Both the position numbers and the translations under genes were made by a program. DNA of 64,000 bases from contig NZ_AP022600.1 in assembly GCF_010725885.1 (NCBI RefSeq), positions 4,464,001 to 4,528,000 of the forward strand, given 5' to 3'. Positions 1 through 9,059 of the stretch are shown here, piece after piece (positions within the stretch are counted from its first letter, which is position 1; every line of letters begins with the position of its first letter). The notes under the pieces are model-generated. The model did no database searches. It worked only from the letters and a program-made list of their open reading frames with translations, and was not told the DNA's origin. This stretch comes from Mycolicibacterium tokaiense. GTDB lineage: Bacteria > Actinomycetota > Actinomycetes > Mycobacteriales > Mycobacteriaceae.

Positions 1-470
1 GCGATGCGGTCTCCAAACACGCCCCGGATGCCAACGTCCTGGTGATGGCGGCGGCGGTCGCCGACTTCCGCCCCGCCCAGGTGGCCACCACCAAATTGAA
101 GAAGGGCGGCGCGTCCGAGCCGTCGGCCATCGATCTGGTGCGCAACGATGACGTCCTCGCCGGTGCGGTGCGGGCCCGCGCCGACGGTCAGCTACCCAAC
201 ATGGCGGCCATCGTGGGATTCGCTGCCGAAACCGGCGATGCCACCGGTGACGTGCTGTTCCACGCTCGCGCCAAGCTGGCCCGCAAGGGGTGTGATCTGC
301 TGGTGGTCAATGCCGTGGGGGAGGGCCGCGCCTTCGAGGTGGACAGCAACGACGGCTGGCTGCTGGGCGCCGACGGCACCGAGGCGGCGCTGGAGCACGG
401 CTCCAAAACACTCATGGCGAGCCGTATCGTGGACGCGATCGGGGCGCTCCTGCACTCTGGGATGCACTAA
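1..470 (+). CDS. coaBC: CoaBC C-terminal part (5' truncated by window edge)
   Basis: C-terminal part of the bifunctional phosphopantothenoylcysteine synthetase/decarboxylase of coenzyme A synthesis. The reading frame is already open at base 3 and stops with TAA at 468-470. The visible protein is the CoaB (synthetase) half: a mid-domain MAAAVADFRP segment, then a KLKKG lysine cluster (the CTP/phosphopantothenate site in this family), a GFAAET strand and a DLLVVNAV segment. An ATG at 42 is internal and not the true start. The order coaBC-metK is conserved in mycobacteria, which supports the call. The CoaC half lies outside the window. Confidence 0.93.
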   Translation, partial: DAVSKHAPDANVLVMAAAVADFRPAQVATTKLKKGGASEPSAIDLVRNDDVLAGAVRARADGQLPNMAAIVGFAAETGDATGDVLFHARAKLARKGCDLLVVNAVGEGRAFEVDSNDGWLLGADGTEAALEHGSKTLMASRIVDAIGALLHSGMH

Positions 471-599
471 GCGGACAATTTCTGTCTCGATTTGCGCACA
501 CCCGTGCAGGACAGGCACTGTGCGGGGTTGAACGACGCTGGCGATAAGCTTCGCCCGGCTGACATGTGATGAGGGCTTAGCGCCGGAAGGGATGGGGAC

Positions 600-1799
<1,200 letters not shown>

Positions 1800-1809
1800 T
1801 ACTGCCGAG

Positions 1810-1868
1810 CAGACGCGAACTCGGGTTCCGGAGCCAGTTTCCGGCCGAGTTCGCGTCTGTTCGTTTTT
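1810..1868 (+). terminator. Intrinsic terminator-like hairpin after metK
   Basis: A perfect 15-base inverted repeat (CAGACGCGAACTCGG at 1810-1824, its exact reverse complement at 1845-1859) with a 20-base loop, followed by a T-rich run ending in TTTTT at 1864-1868. It begins 10 bases after the metK stop and ends 25 bases before the next start. Arms of this kind recur between genes in mycobacteria to my recollection; that part is memory, not seen here. Confidence 0.75.
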
Positions 1869-1893
1869 CCGCACCACCACCGGAAGCAGGCTC

Positions 1894-2562
1894 ATGATCA
1901 TCACCTTCGATCTGTTCAGCGCGTTGACCGACTCCCGCCGCGGCGGGTCGGCCGGCTTCGCGGTGTTGGCCCGCGAACGCGGCTGGGACCTCAGCGGGGA
2001 GCAGCTCTACGACGAGTGGGACCGCCACAACAAAGAGGCGCAGCGGCTGGTGGACACCAGCGGTCAGTGGGTGAGCTTCGCGGCCATTTCGCGCAACGCG
2101 CTGGCTGCGGCGTACGCCGCGCTGGGCCTGACCGCCGACGCGGAAGCCGACATCGCGACGATCCAGGCCGGTGTCGGCGACTGGCCGCTGTGGCCCGACG
2201 TGGCCGAGGGACTGCCCGCGGTGGCCCAGCACGCCCGCATCGGGATCTTGTCCAACGTCGACGACGCGCTGGCGCGGTCCACGCAGGCCTACCGTCTGGT
2301 GGACCCGGAGCTGGTGTTGTCCTCCGAGCGACTGGGTGCCTACAAGCCGGACCCGGCGATCTATCAGCGGGCCAGGGAGCTGGCCGGAGACGGCATGGTC
2401 CACGTCGCGGCATCCGCACGCGATGTGCGGGGGGCGTTGGAGGCGGGCATCCCGACCGTGCGGATCGCCCGGCCGGGTCACACCGTGGACCCGGCCGGCC
2501 CTACTCCCACCGCCGTGGTGCAGACCGTGGCCGAGGTTCCGGCCGCGATCGGGCGGCTCTGA
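1894..2562 (+). CDS. HAD-superfamily hydrolase
   Basis: A 222-residue haloacid-dehalogenase-superfamily protein, probably a small-molecule phosphatase or dehalogenase-like enzyme. Motif I is FDLFSAL at residues 5-11, so the nucleophile aspartate is present (D6) but the usual second aspartate is replaced by F. Motif II is ILSNVDD (serine), motif III is KPDP (lysine). Motif IV is AASARDV, where other HADs have a GD..D pair, so only one acidic residue remains. The cap region lies between residues 20 and 90. The ATG at 1894 was chosen because residues upstream of it in the open frame run through the metK terminator. The substrate cannot be inferred. Confidence 0.8.
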   Translation: MIITFDLFSALTDSRRGGSAGFAVLARERGWDLSGEQLYDEWDRHNKEAQRLVDTSGQWVSFAAISRNALAAAYAALGLTADAEADIATIQAGVGDWPLWPDVAEGLPAVAQHARIGILSNVDDALARSTQAYRLVDPELVLSSERLGAYKPDPAIYQRARELAGDGMVHVAASARDVRGALEAGIPTVRIARPGHTVDPAGPTPTAVVQTVAEVPAAIGRL

Positions 2563-2577
2563 GTCACCGCCGGTGCG

Positions 2578-3975
2578 TCAACTGGCGACCGCGTAGAGCA
2601 CCCACGCCAGTCCGAACGCCATGAACCCGATGGCGGTCGCAATGACCGTCCAGGTCTTCAAGGTGGTCACGGTGTCGAATCCGCAGAAGCGGCCGATCAG
2701 CCAGAAGCCGGAGTCGTTCACGTGGGAGAACGTGATGGATCCGGCGGTGATGCCCACCACGACGGCGGCCAGCGCGATCGGGTTCAGGTCCATCCCCATC
2801 ACCGCGGGCGCCATGATCGACCCCGCTGTGGTCGCGGCGACGGTGGCCGAACCCTGCGCGACCCGGAAGACCACCGCGACCAGGAAGCCGGCCAGCATGA
2901 CCGGCAGCCCGATGGCATCCAGGCCGTCGGCCAGGGTCTGGCCGATCCCGGTTTCGGTGAGCACCCGGCCGAAAGCGCCACCGGCACCGGTGATCAGGAT
3001 GATCGAGCAGACCGGCGCCAGCGCGTCGTCGACCAGCTTCTCGAGCACCGATCCAACGGGCTCGCGCTTGCGACGTGGCAGGACGTAGAGCACGAGCATG
3101 GCCAGGAGCACCGTGATGAGCAGGGCCATCGAGGTGGTGCCGATCAGCCGGGACAGCTGATAGGCGATGTTGTCGTCGGTGACCACGCCGTCGGCCTCCA
3201 GCGTGGAGAACACGGTGTTGAAGAAGATGAGCATCAGCGGCAGCAACAGGACGGCGATGATGGTCCAGAAGCCGGGACGCTCGTCCTCGGGGTACTCCTT
3301 CGGCTCACCGAGCAGCGTCGGTACCGGCATGTTCGGGTAGCGCTTGGCGATCAGCAGGCCCAGTCGGTACCCGGCCAGATACCAGGTCGGTAGGCCGATG
3401 AGCAGTGAGACGATGACCACCATCCCGATGTCGGCGCCCATCACCGTGGCAGCGGCGGTGGGCCCCGGATGCGGGGGTGTCAGGGCGTGCATCATCAGGA
3501 AGGCGCCGATCGACGGCAGCACGTACAGCATGAACGAACCGCCCAGTCGCCGTGCCACCGTGTAGATGATGGGCAGCATGACGATGAAGCCGGCGTCGAG
3601 GAAGATGGGGAAGGCATAGAAGAGCGAGGCGACAGCCAGCGCCAGCGGAGCTCGTTTCTCGCCGAACGTGGCCAGCATGCGATCAGCCAATACCTGTGCG
3701 CCACCGGTCATTTCGACAAGGCGACCGAGAACCGCGCCGAAACCGACCAGCAGCGCCACCGTACCGACAGTGTTGCTGAAGCCCGCGATGACCACGCTGA
3801 CGACATCGCCGATGCCGATACCGGCGGCGATGCCGGTCAGTACGCTGACCACGATCAGCGAGAAGAACGCGTGCAGCCTGACCTTGATGATCAGGACCAA
3901 CAGCACCGCAATGGCGACCAGCGCGATGACCACCAGTAGTGCGGCCGGCCGCTCCGCGAGGACGATCTCATCCAT
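2578..3975 (-). CDS. GntP-family sugar-acid permease
   Basis: A 465-residue integral membrane protein of the gluconate:proton symporter (GntP) family, expected to import an aldonic acid. About 12-14 hydrophobic segments run through its length. Family-like features are the LHAFFSLI segment near the N-terminus, PIFLDAGFIVMLPI in the middle and the C-terminal HVNDSGFWLIGRF segment. The ATG at 3975 overlaps the 3' end of the upstream dehydrogenase gene by 8 bases, so the two are translationally coupled. It is the last gene of a three-gene minus-strand operon. GntP members also carry tetronates, D-serine or citrate-like compounds, so the exact acid is open. Confidence 0.9.
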   Translation of the reverse strand: MDEIVLAERPAALLVVIALVAIAVLLVLIIKVRLHAFFSLIVVSVLTGIAAGIGIGDVVSVVIAGFSNTVGTVALLVGFGAVLGRLVEMTGGAQVLADRMLATFGEKRAPLALAVASLFYAFPIFLDAGFIVMLPIIYTVARRLGGSFMLYVLPSIGAFLMMHALTPPHPGPTAAATVMGADIGMVVIVSLLIGLPTWYLAGYRLGLLIAKRYPNMPVPTLLGEPKEYPEDERPGFWTIIAVLLLPLMLIFFNTVFSTLEADGVVTDDNIAYQLSRLIGTTSMALLITVLLAMLVLYVLPRRKREPVGSVLEKLVDDALAPVCSIILITGAGGAFGRVLTETGIGQTLADGLDAIGLPVMLAGFLVAVVFRVAQGSATVAATTAGSIMAPAVMGMDLNPIALAAVVVGITAGSITFSHVNDSGFWLIGRFCGFDTVTTLKTWTVIATAIGFMAFGLAWVLYAVAS

Positions 3976-4942
3976 GGGTCGCCGATCCCTTCGGTGCCGG
4001 GCCGAGCTCACGGAGCAGATCTCCCATGCGCGAGTACGCTTTGTTGCGGTAGGCGATCACGTCGGCCTTCGTCTTGTCGTCGAAGTCGCCCGTCCAGCCC
4101 TTGCCGTTCTTGGTGCCGTGGCGGCCGGCGTCGACCGCCTCCGCGAGCATCCGGGGAGTGGCCATCCGCTCACCGAATTCGTTCTCCAGCGTCGTGTAGC
4201 CCTTGGCATACACATCGAGACCGGCCTGATCGGCGATCGCGAACGGACCGAAGAACCCCAACCGGAACCCGAACGTGGTGCGCACGATGGTGTCGACATC
4301 CTCCACGGTCGCGACACCCTGCTCGACGATGAGGGTCGCCTCCTTCAACAGCGCATACTGCAAGCGATTCAAGGCCATTCCGGGCGTATCGGCGACCTGG
4401 GCGCCCTCGCGTCCTGCGCGCACCAGGAGGTCTTTGACCGCGTCGATGACCTCCTGCGTGGTGGCCTCCCCGGCCACCAACTCGACACCGGGGATGAACG
4501 GCGCCGGATTGGAGAAGTGCACCGTGAGGAACCGCTCGGGATGGGTGACCGCGTCCACCAGCACCTTGACCGGGATGGTGGAGGTGTTGGTGCCGATGAT
4601 GGTGTCGGGACGTGCGGCCCGGGACACCCGGCCCAGGACGTCCTTCTTGACGTCGACGTCCTCGAAGACCGCCTCCAACACGAAATCCACGTCGGAGACC
4701 GCATCTTCGATGGTGGCGCCGGCGGTGAGGTTGCCCATGATGGTCTCGGCGCTACCGACGTCGAACAGGCCCTGCTCTTCGAACTCCCGCGCCTCCTTGT
4801 CGAGGCGGGCCAGTGATTCCTGCGTGGCGTCGGCGCTGACGTCGGCGATCTGGACCTGAAAGCCGTTGAGCGCCAGTACCTGTGCGATTCCACCGCCCAT
4901 GTAGCCCGCGCCGACGACGGTGACTGAATTGATCGTGCTCAT
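3968..4942 (-). CDS. 3-hydroxyacyl-CoA-dehydrogenase-like NAD oxidoreductase (predicted aldonate 3-dehydrogenase)
   Basis: A 324-residue enzyme with the two-domain 3-hydroxyacyl-CoA dehydrogenase fold. GAGYMGGGIA (residues 11-20) is the NAD-binding loop, NTSTIP is at 119-124 and HFSNPAPF at 142-149 (catalytic His region); the helical C-terminal domain contains NRLQYALLKEA. The same family includes L-gulonate 3-dehydrogenase, which oxidises C3 of a sugar acid to a beta-keto acid. Its position between a GntP permease and a sugar-isomerase-like protein favours a sugar-acid substrate over a fatty acyl-CoA; that is inference. An AAGGA Shine-Dalgarno lies 8 bases before the ATG. A true hydroxybutyryl-CoA dehydrogenase remains the alternative. 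Confidence 0.8.
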   Translation of the reverse strand: MSTINSVTVVGAGYMGGGIAQVLALNGFQVQIADVSADATQESLARLDKEAREFEEQGLFDVGSAETIMGNLTAGATIEDAVSDVDFVLEAVFEDVDVKKDVLGRVSRAARPDTIIGTNTSTIPVKVLVDAVTHPERFLTVHFSNPAPFIPGVELVAGEATTQEVIDAVKDLLVRAGREGAQVADTPGMALNRLQYALLKEATLIVEQGVATVEDVDTIVRTTFGFRLGFFGPFAIADQAGLDVYAKGYTTLENEFGERMATPRMLAEAVDAGRHGTKNGKGWTGDFDDKTKADVIAYRNKAYSRMGDLLRELGPAPKGSATHG

Positions 4943-4965
4943 GCGATGTCCTTCCGGAGATGAGA

Positions 4966-5886
4966 TCAAGCGAGGGCCGACGTCAGAACCTGGTGGATGT
5001 ACTCCCGGTTCTCGGCGCAGACGCCCAGAGAGTCGGAGCCGTAGTGCTCACAGCAGAACGGGCCGGTGTAACCGAGTTCGAGTGCCAGCCTGATGATCTG
5101 CCGATAGTTGATGTAGCCGTACTTCAGTGGCAACGGTGCCGAGCTGTACGCACCGGTGGCCGGATCGAAATCCCGCGAGTAGTTCTTGATGTGCCAGAAG
5201 TTCGAGTAGGGAAGCACTTTCGCGAACATCTCGCTGAAATGCGGCATCGGCCGGTGCAACCGGATGAGGTTGCCGAGATCGGGGTTGAGGCCCACGGCGT
5301 CGTGGTCGACGTCGCGGATGAACTCGACCGCGTCCTCGGGGGTGCCGATGTAGGTGTCTTCATACATTTCGAGGCTGAGCGCAATGCCGTTGGCGCGCGC
5401 GTGATCGCCGAGTTCCCGGATGCGAGTGATCGCCACATCGCGCAAGGCGGGGTCGTCGACGTGGCCCTGGACCAGCCAGAACCAGATCTGCTCACTCTGC
5501 TCGGGCGTGATCGCCTGCATGAAGCCGGTGTTGACGATGGTCGCACCGAATGACGGGGCGAGGTCGATGAGGCGATGGGCGTCGTCGAGGTTCTTCTGAC
5601 CGTTGCGCACGTCGACCACCGAGTTGCGGGTCATGGAGATCGACGAGATGGCCAGACCCTCGTCACCGAGTACCGTCCGGAACTCCTCGACGCGCGCATC
5701 CGAGAGCGCCGCCAGCGGCACCCAGGCGTCGGTCGGGTCGATGAAATCGAACCCGAGCTCGCGGACCTGACGCAGCTGCGACGCCCACACCGCGGCCGGG
5801 GCGTCCTTGATGTGGCCGCCGCCGGGCGCTTGATTGCCGAAACCGAGCATGTTGGCCGCTATCGGCCAGGTGTGAGCTGAATGCAT
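4966..5886 (-). CDS. Xylose-isomerase-like TIM-barrel protein (predicted 3-keto-acid decarboxylase or isomerase)
   Basis: A 306-residue member of the AP-endonuclease-2/xylose-isomerase-like TIM-barrel superfamily. A divalent-metal site is visible: Glu173 in SLEMYED, Asp203 in NPDLGN, His232 in WHIKNY and Glu280 in CCEHYG. In-frame ATGs occur at 5913, 5898 and 5886. The last is chosen because GGAG sits 5 bases upstream and because a -10 box at 5926-5931 would leave 5913 almost no leader. Members of this fold include epimerases, isomerases and 3-oxo-isoapionate decarboxylase (OiaC, from memory). Coming after a predicted C3 dehydrogenase, a decarboxylase role is attractive but unproven. It is the first gene of the minus-strand operon. 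Confidence 0.78.
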   Translation of the reverse strand: MHSAHTWPIAANMLGFGNQAPGGGHIKDAPAAVWASQLRQVRELGFDFIDPTDAWVPLAALSDARVEEFRTVLGDEGLAISSISMTRNSVVDVRNGQKNLDDAHRLIDLAPSFGATIVNTGFMQAITPEQSEQIWFWLVQGHVDDPALRDVAITRIRELGDHARANGIALSLEMYEDTYIGTPEDAVEFIRDVDHDAVGLNPDLGNLIRLHRPMPHFSEMFAKVLPYSNFWHIKNYSRDFDPATGAYSSAPLPLKYGYINYRQIIRLALELGYTGPFCCEHYGSDSLGVCAENREYIHQVLTSALA

Positions 5887-5923
5887 CGCAATCTCCATAG
5901 TGGTCCAGGTCATACAGCAGCTG

Positions 5924-5954
5924 ATCCTATAGGATTTCGGAGTCCTGGTGTCAA
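5924..5954 (-). promoter_or_regulatory. Operator and promoter of the minus-strand sugar-acid operon
   Basis: A perfect 12-base palindrome ATCCTATAGGAT lies at 5924-5935. Read on the minus strand, TTGACA (5954-5949) is followed after 17 bases by TATAGG (5931-5926), so the palindrome covers the -10 box. The same 15-mer ATCCTATAGGATTTC occurs in opposite orientation at 6784-6770. The neighbouring FCD-type GntR regulator is the obvious ligand-responsive protein to bind it; binding is inferred. Confidence 0.75.
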
Positions 5955-6058
5955 TGCGGGCTAGAATTCACTGCCGAATCAGCGTGGTGCTGAATGTCGG
6001 CGACGTCTGCGGCGTTGACCCGCCGTGGGAGTGCCGAGGTGGCGGAAAGGCCGGACGC

Positions 6059-6763
6059 GTGGGACCCGACGAGCATCACCGGTCGCCGGTGCGCAACACC
6101 CTGGTCGATCAGGTCTACGAACGCCTCATGGAATTGCTGCTCGACGGCACGCTGCGCTCCGGTGATGCGGTCAGCATCGACGGCACCGCCCGTCACCTGG
6201 GCGTATCGCCCACACCGGTGCGTGAGGCGCTGGCCCGGCTGGAGTCCACCGGAAACGTCGTGCGCACGGCGATGCGTGGTTACCGGGTGCCGGACATGCC
6301 GGACGCCAAGGAGATCTCCGACATCATGGACGCCCGACTGCTGATCGAGCCCCGACTGGCTGAATTGGCCTGCGCGCGAGGTGATTCAGGGCTGATGAAC
6401 GCACTGCTGGAGGCGATCGACGAGCAGGACCGGGCGCCGCACACCTCCGACGCCGCCGCGATCCGCCGCTACCACCGCGCCGACGAGGAGTTCCACCGCC
6501 TCATCGCCGAGTACGCCGACAACGCAGCACTGCTGCGGGCGTACGACGCGCTGGGCGGCCACGGGCAACGCTTCCGGCTGTTCATCGGCGTGGGCGTGCA
6601 GGACTCCGCCTGCGCGATCGCCGAACACCGGGAGATCCTGGCGGCGCTGCGCCGAGGTTACGGCCCCGAGGTCTACCGGCTGATGTTCAGCCACATCAGC
6701 GGGGTCAAGCAGCGGGCGCTGGCCGAACACGAGCAGGCCCAGCGCATGAAGGCGCCTGACTAG
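6059..6763 (+). CDS. GntR-family transcriptional regulator, FCD subfamily
   Basis: A 234-residue regulator with an N-terminal winged helix (the GVSPTPVREALARLESTG recognition region near residues 45-65) and an all-helical FCD ligand domain carrying conserved acidic/His positions (DARLLIEPRLAELA, FHRLIAEY, EHREIL). FCD regulators commonly sense organic or sugar acids. The open frame extends upstream to 5948 but that part looks non-coding; GTG at 6059 (AAGG 8 bases before it) is preferred, with GTG 6089 as alternative. It lies between two copies of an identical palindrome, which suggests it controls both operons of the sugar-acid island. Confidence 0.88.
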   Translation: MGPDEHHRSPVRNTLVDQVYERLMELLLDGTLRSGDAVSIDGTARHLGVSPTPVREALARLESTGNVVRTAMRGYRVPDMPDAKEISDIMDARLLIEPRLAELACARGDSGLMNALLEAIDEQDRAPHTSDAAAIRRYHRADEEFHRLIAEYADNAALLRAYDALGGHGQRFRLFIGVGVQDSACAIAEHREILAALRRGYGPEVYRLMFSHISGVKQRALAEHEQAQRMKAPD

Positions 6764-6784
6764 GTGGCTGAAATCCTATAGGAT
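6756..6784 (+). promoter_or_regulatory. Operator and promoter of the kinase-isomerase operon
   Basis: Second copy of ATCCTATAGGAT at 6773-6784, starting 9 bases after the regulator stop codon. On the plus strand CTGACT (6756-6761) is followed after 17 bases by TAGGAT (6779-6784), a mycobacterial TANNNT -10 inside the palindrome. Transcription would start near 6791, upstream of the chosen kinase start at 6860 and downstream of the alternative GTG at 6785. Confidence 0.7.
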
Positions 6785-6859
6785 GTGACCAGCCCCCACC
6801 CCCGTTGGTTCGGTACTCGGGGTGACAAAACTCACCAGCGCATCGCCAAGGATGGAACA

Positions 6860-8578
6860 GTGACGTACCTCCTCAACACCCCAGACGATTTCGCCGACGA
6901 GGCCATCCGCGGCCTGGTGGCCGCCCACCCCGACCTGCTCGTCGAGGTCCCCGGCGGCGTGGCACGCGCCACACAGACCCCGTCGGGTCAGCCCGCACTC
7001 GTCATCGGTGGGGGCTCGGGGCACTACCCGGCCTTCGCCGGATGGGTCGGTCCGGGCATGGGCCACGGCGCACCGTGCGGGAACATCTTCTCCTCGCCGT
7101 CGGCGTCGCAGGTGTACTCCGTGGTTCGCAACTGTGAGAACGGCGGCGGAGTCATCCTGGGCTTCGGCAACTACGCCGGCGACGTCCTGCACTTCGGCCT
7201 GGCCGCCGAGAAACTGCGCCACGAGGGCATCGACGTCCGCATCATCACCGTCAGCGACGACATCGCGTCGAACAGCCCGGAGAACCACCGGGACCGTCGC
7301 GGCGTCGCCGGTGACCTACCGGTGTTCAAGATCGCAGGTGCCGCAATCGAAGCCGGTGCCGACCTCGACGAGGCCGAGCGGCTGGCCTGGAAAGCCAACG
7401 ACGCAACCCGGTCATTCGGGCTCGCCTTCGACGGCTGCACCCTGCCCGGGGCGGGCGAGCCGCTGTTTCATGTCGACAAGGGCCGAATGGGCATCGGGCT
7501 CGGCATCCACGGCGAACCCGGCATCAGCGAAGCACGTATCGGTACCGCCGCCGAGGTCGCGGACCTGTTGTTCGACAAGGTGATCGCCGAGGAGCCGCCT
7601 CGCAACGACGACGCCGGCTACACCGGCCGGGTCGCCGTCATTCTCAACGGGCTGGGCACGGTGAAGTACGAGGAACTGTTCGTCGTCTACGCGCGCATCG
7701 CCGAACGGCTGGCCGACCACGGTCTGACGGCTGTGCGGCCCGAGGTGGGTGAGTTCGTCACGAGTCTGGACATGGCCGGCGTGTCGCTGACGCTGGTGTT
7801 CCTCGACGAGGAACTCGAAAAGCACTGGCTCGCACCGGTGGTGACATCGGCCTACTCCCGCGGTGTGCTGCCGACGGAGGAGCGGCCGGCCCGCGAGGGC
7901 ATCTGGGACGCAGCGAAGGCCGAGATCCCCGATTCCGGCGCCGAGTCCCGAGCCTGCGCGCAGAAGATCGCTGCCGTCCTCGACATGTTCCGGCAGGTGT
8001 GCGCCGACAACGAGGCCGAACTCGGGCGCCTGGACGCGGTCGCCGGGGACGGCGATCACGGCCAGGGAATGGCGTTCGGCTCCCGCGGTGCCGCCGACGC
8101 CGCCCGAGCCGCCGTCGACGACGGTGCCGGCGCCAGGACGACGCTGCTGATCGCGGGCGAAGCGTGGGCGCAGGCAGCGGGGGGAACGTCAGGAGCCCTC
8201 TGGGGTGCGGCGCTCACCAGCGCCGGCGGTGTGTTCACCGACGCCGAGGGCGCCGGTGAACACACCGTGGTCGACGCGATCGCCGCGGGAATCGACTCCA
8301 TCCTGCGCCTCGGTGGCGCGGAGCCGGGCGACAAGACCATGGTCGACGCCGCCGTGCCGTTTCGTGCGTCCCTGATGGACGCCTTCGACGGTGATGCGGG
8401 CGCGGCCATCACCCAGGCTGCGCAGGTGGCCCGCCGGGCGGCCGACGACACCGCCGACATCGCGGCGCGACTGGGTCGCGCGCGGGTGCTGGGTGACAAG
8501 AGCGTGGGCACCCCAGACCCGGGGGCCCTCTCGTTCTCGATACTGATGGCCGCCCTCGGCGACCATCTGTCCCGATGA
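6860..8578 (+). CDS. Fused DhaK-DhaL dihydroxyacetone-type kinase (predicted erythrulose kinase)
   Basis: A 572-residue ATP-dependent ketose kinase. The N-terminal DhaK domain has GGGSGHYPA near residue 50 and GIHGEPGI near 215, which holds the histidine that covalently binds the ketose. The C-terminal DhaL ATP domain has VAGDGDHGQG near 395 and GGTSGALWG. The open frame reaches GTG 6785, but that codon abuts the operator; GTG 6860 has AAGGA 7 bases upstream and gives a family-like N-terminus. Mycobacterial relatives phosphorylate D- or L-erythrulose in tetritol use (LerK/DerK, from memory). It heads an operon with an RpiB and a TPI paralogue, so an L-erythrulose kinase is more likely than a dihydroxyacetone kinase. 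Confidence 0.86.
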   Translation: MTYLLNTPDDFADEAIRGLVAAHPDLLVEVPGGVARATQTPSGQPALVIGGGSGHYPAFAGWVGPGMGHGAPCGNIFSSPSASQVYSVVRNCENGGGVILGFGNYAGDVLHFGLAAEKLRHEGIDVRIITVSDDIASNSPENHRDRRGVAGDLPVFKIAGAAIEAGADLDEAERLAWKANDATRSFGLAFDGCTLPGAGEPLFHVDKGRMGIGLGIHGEPGISEARIGTAAEVADLLFDKVIAEEPPRNDDAGYTGRVAVILNGLGTVKYEELFVVYARIAERLADHGLTAVRPEVGEFVTSLDMAGVSLTLVFLDEELEKHWLAPVVTSAYSRGVLPTEERPAREGIWDAAKAEIPDSGAESRACAQKIAAVLDMFRQVCADNEAELGRLDAVAGDGDHGQGMAFGSRGAADAARAAVDDGAGARTTLLIAGEAWAQAAGGTSGALWGAALTSAGGVFTDAEGAGEHTVVDAIAAGIDSILRLGGAEPGDKTMVDAAVPFRASLMDAFDGDAGAAITQAAQVARRAADDTADIAARLGRARVLGDKSVGTPDPGALSFSILMAALGDHLSR

Positions 8579-8600
8579 CACAACCCCGAAGGAGCTGACC

Positions 8601-9059
8601 ATGGCATTGAGAATCGTGATGGGCGCAGACAACGCCGGTTTCACCTACAAGGAAGCACTGCGTAAGGACCTCGAGTCCGACGATCGGGTGGCGTCGGTCA
8701 CCGATGTCGGAGTCGGGACCGCCGAGGACGACACCGCCTATCCGAACGTCGCCGTGGCGGCCGCGGAGAAGGTCGCGCGCGGCGAAGCCGACCGCGCACT
8801 GCTGATCTGCGGTACGGGGCTGGGAGTGGCCATCGCGGCGAACAAGGTCAAGGGCGTCCGCGCCGTCACCGCGCACGACATCTACTCGGTGCAGCGCTCG
8901 GTGTTGTCGAACAACGCCCAGGTGCTGTGCATGGGGCAGCGGGTCGTGGGACTGGAGTTGGCGCGCGTGCTCGTCAAGGAGTGGCTGGGACTGGAATTCG
9001 ATCCCGCGTCGTCGTCGGCGACCAAGGTCGACGCCATCTGCGCCTACGAAGGTGACTGA
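8601..9059 (+). CDS. RpiB/LacAB-family sugar-phosphate isomerase (predicted D-erythrulose 4-phosphate isomerase)
   Basis: A 152-residue RpiB-fold aldose-ketose isomerase. The active-site cysteine is in ICGTGLGVAIAANK (residues about 71-84). The usual GxDHAG opening is GADNAG, so the histidine of ribose-5-phosphate isomerase B is replaced by asparagine, which points to another substrate. Tetrose-phosphate isomerases DerI/EryI belong to this family. GAAGGAG precedes the ATG. The stop overlaps the next start by 8 bases. In this operon the natural reaction is D-erythrulose 4-phosphate to D-erythrose 4-phosphate; this is inference from context. Confidence 0.85.
   Translation: MALRIVMGADNAGFTYKEALRKDLESDDRVASVTDVGVGTAEDDTAYPNVAVAAAEKVARGEADRALLICGTGLGVAIAANKVKGVRAVTAHDIYSVQRSVLSNNAQVLCMGQRVVGLELARVLVKEWLGLEFDPASSSATKVDAICAYEGD

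Noticed and set aside
471..599. Possible SAM riboswitch or other structured leader before metK
   Set aside because: No SAM-I, SAM-II or SAM-IV core could be recognised by eye. A TAAGCT hexamer at 545 could be a -10, but no matching -35 was found.
6031..6061. A stretch GTGCCGAGGTGGCGGAAAGG and following, similar to the 5' acceptor and D arm of a tRNA-Leu
   Set aside because: After the D-arm-like part no anticodon stem, variable arm or T-loop (GTTCRANNC) can be built, and the region runs straight into the regulator gene. It is at most a chance match.
6785..6859. GTG at 6785 as the start of the DhaK-DhaL kinase
   Set aside because: It directly abuts the operator, would lie upstream of the predicted transcription start and has no Shine-Dalgarno. 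GTG 6860 has AAGGA at good spacing and a family-like N-terminus.
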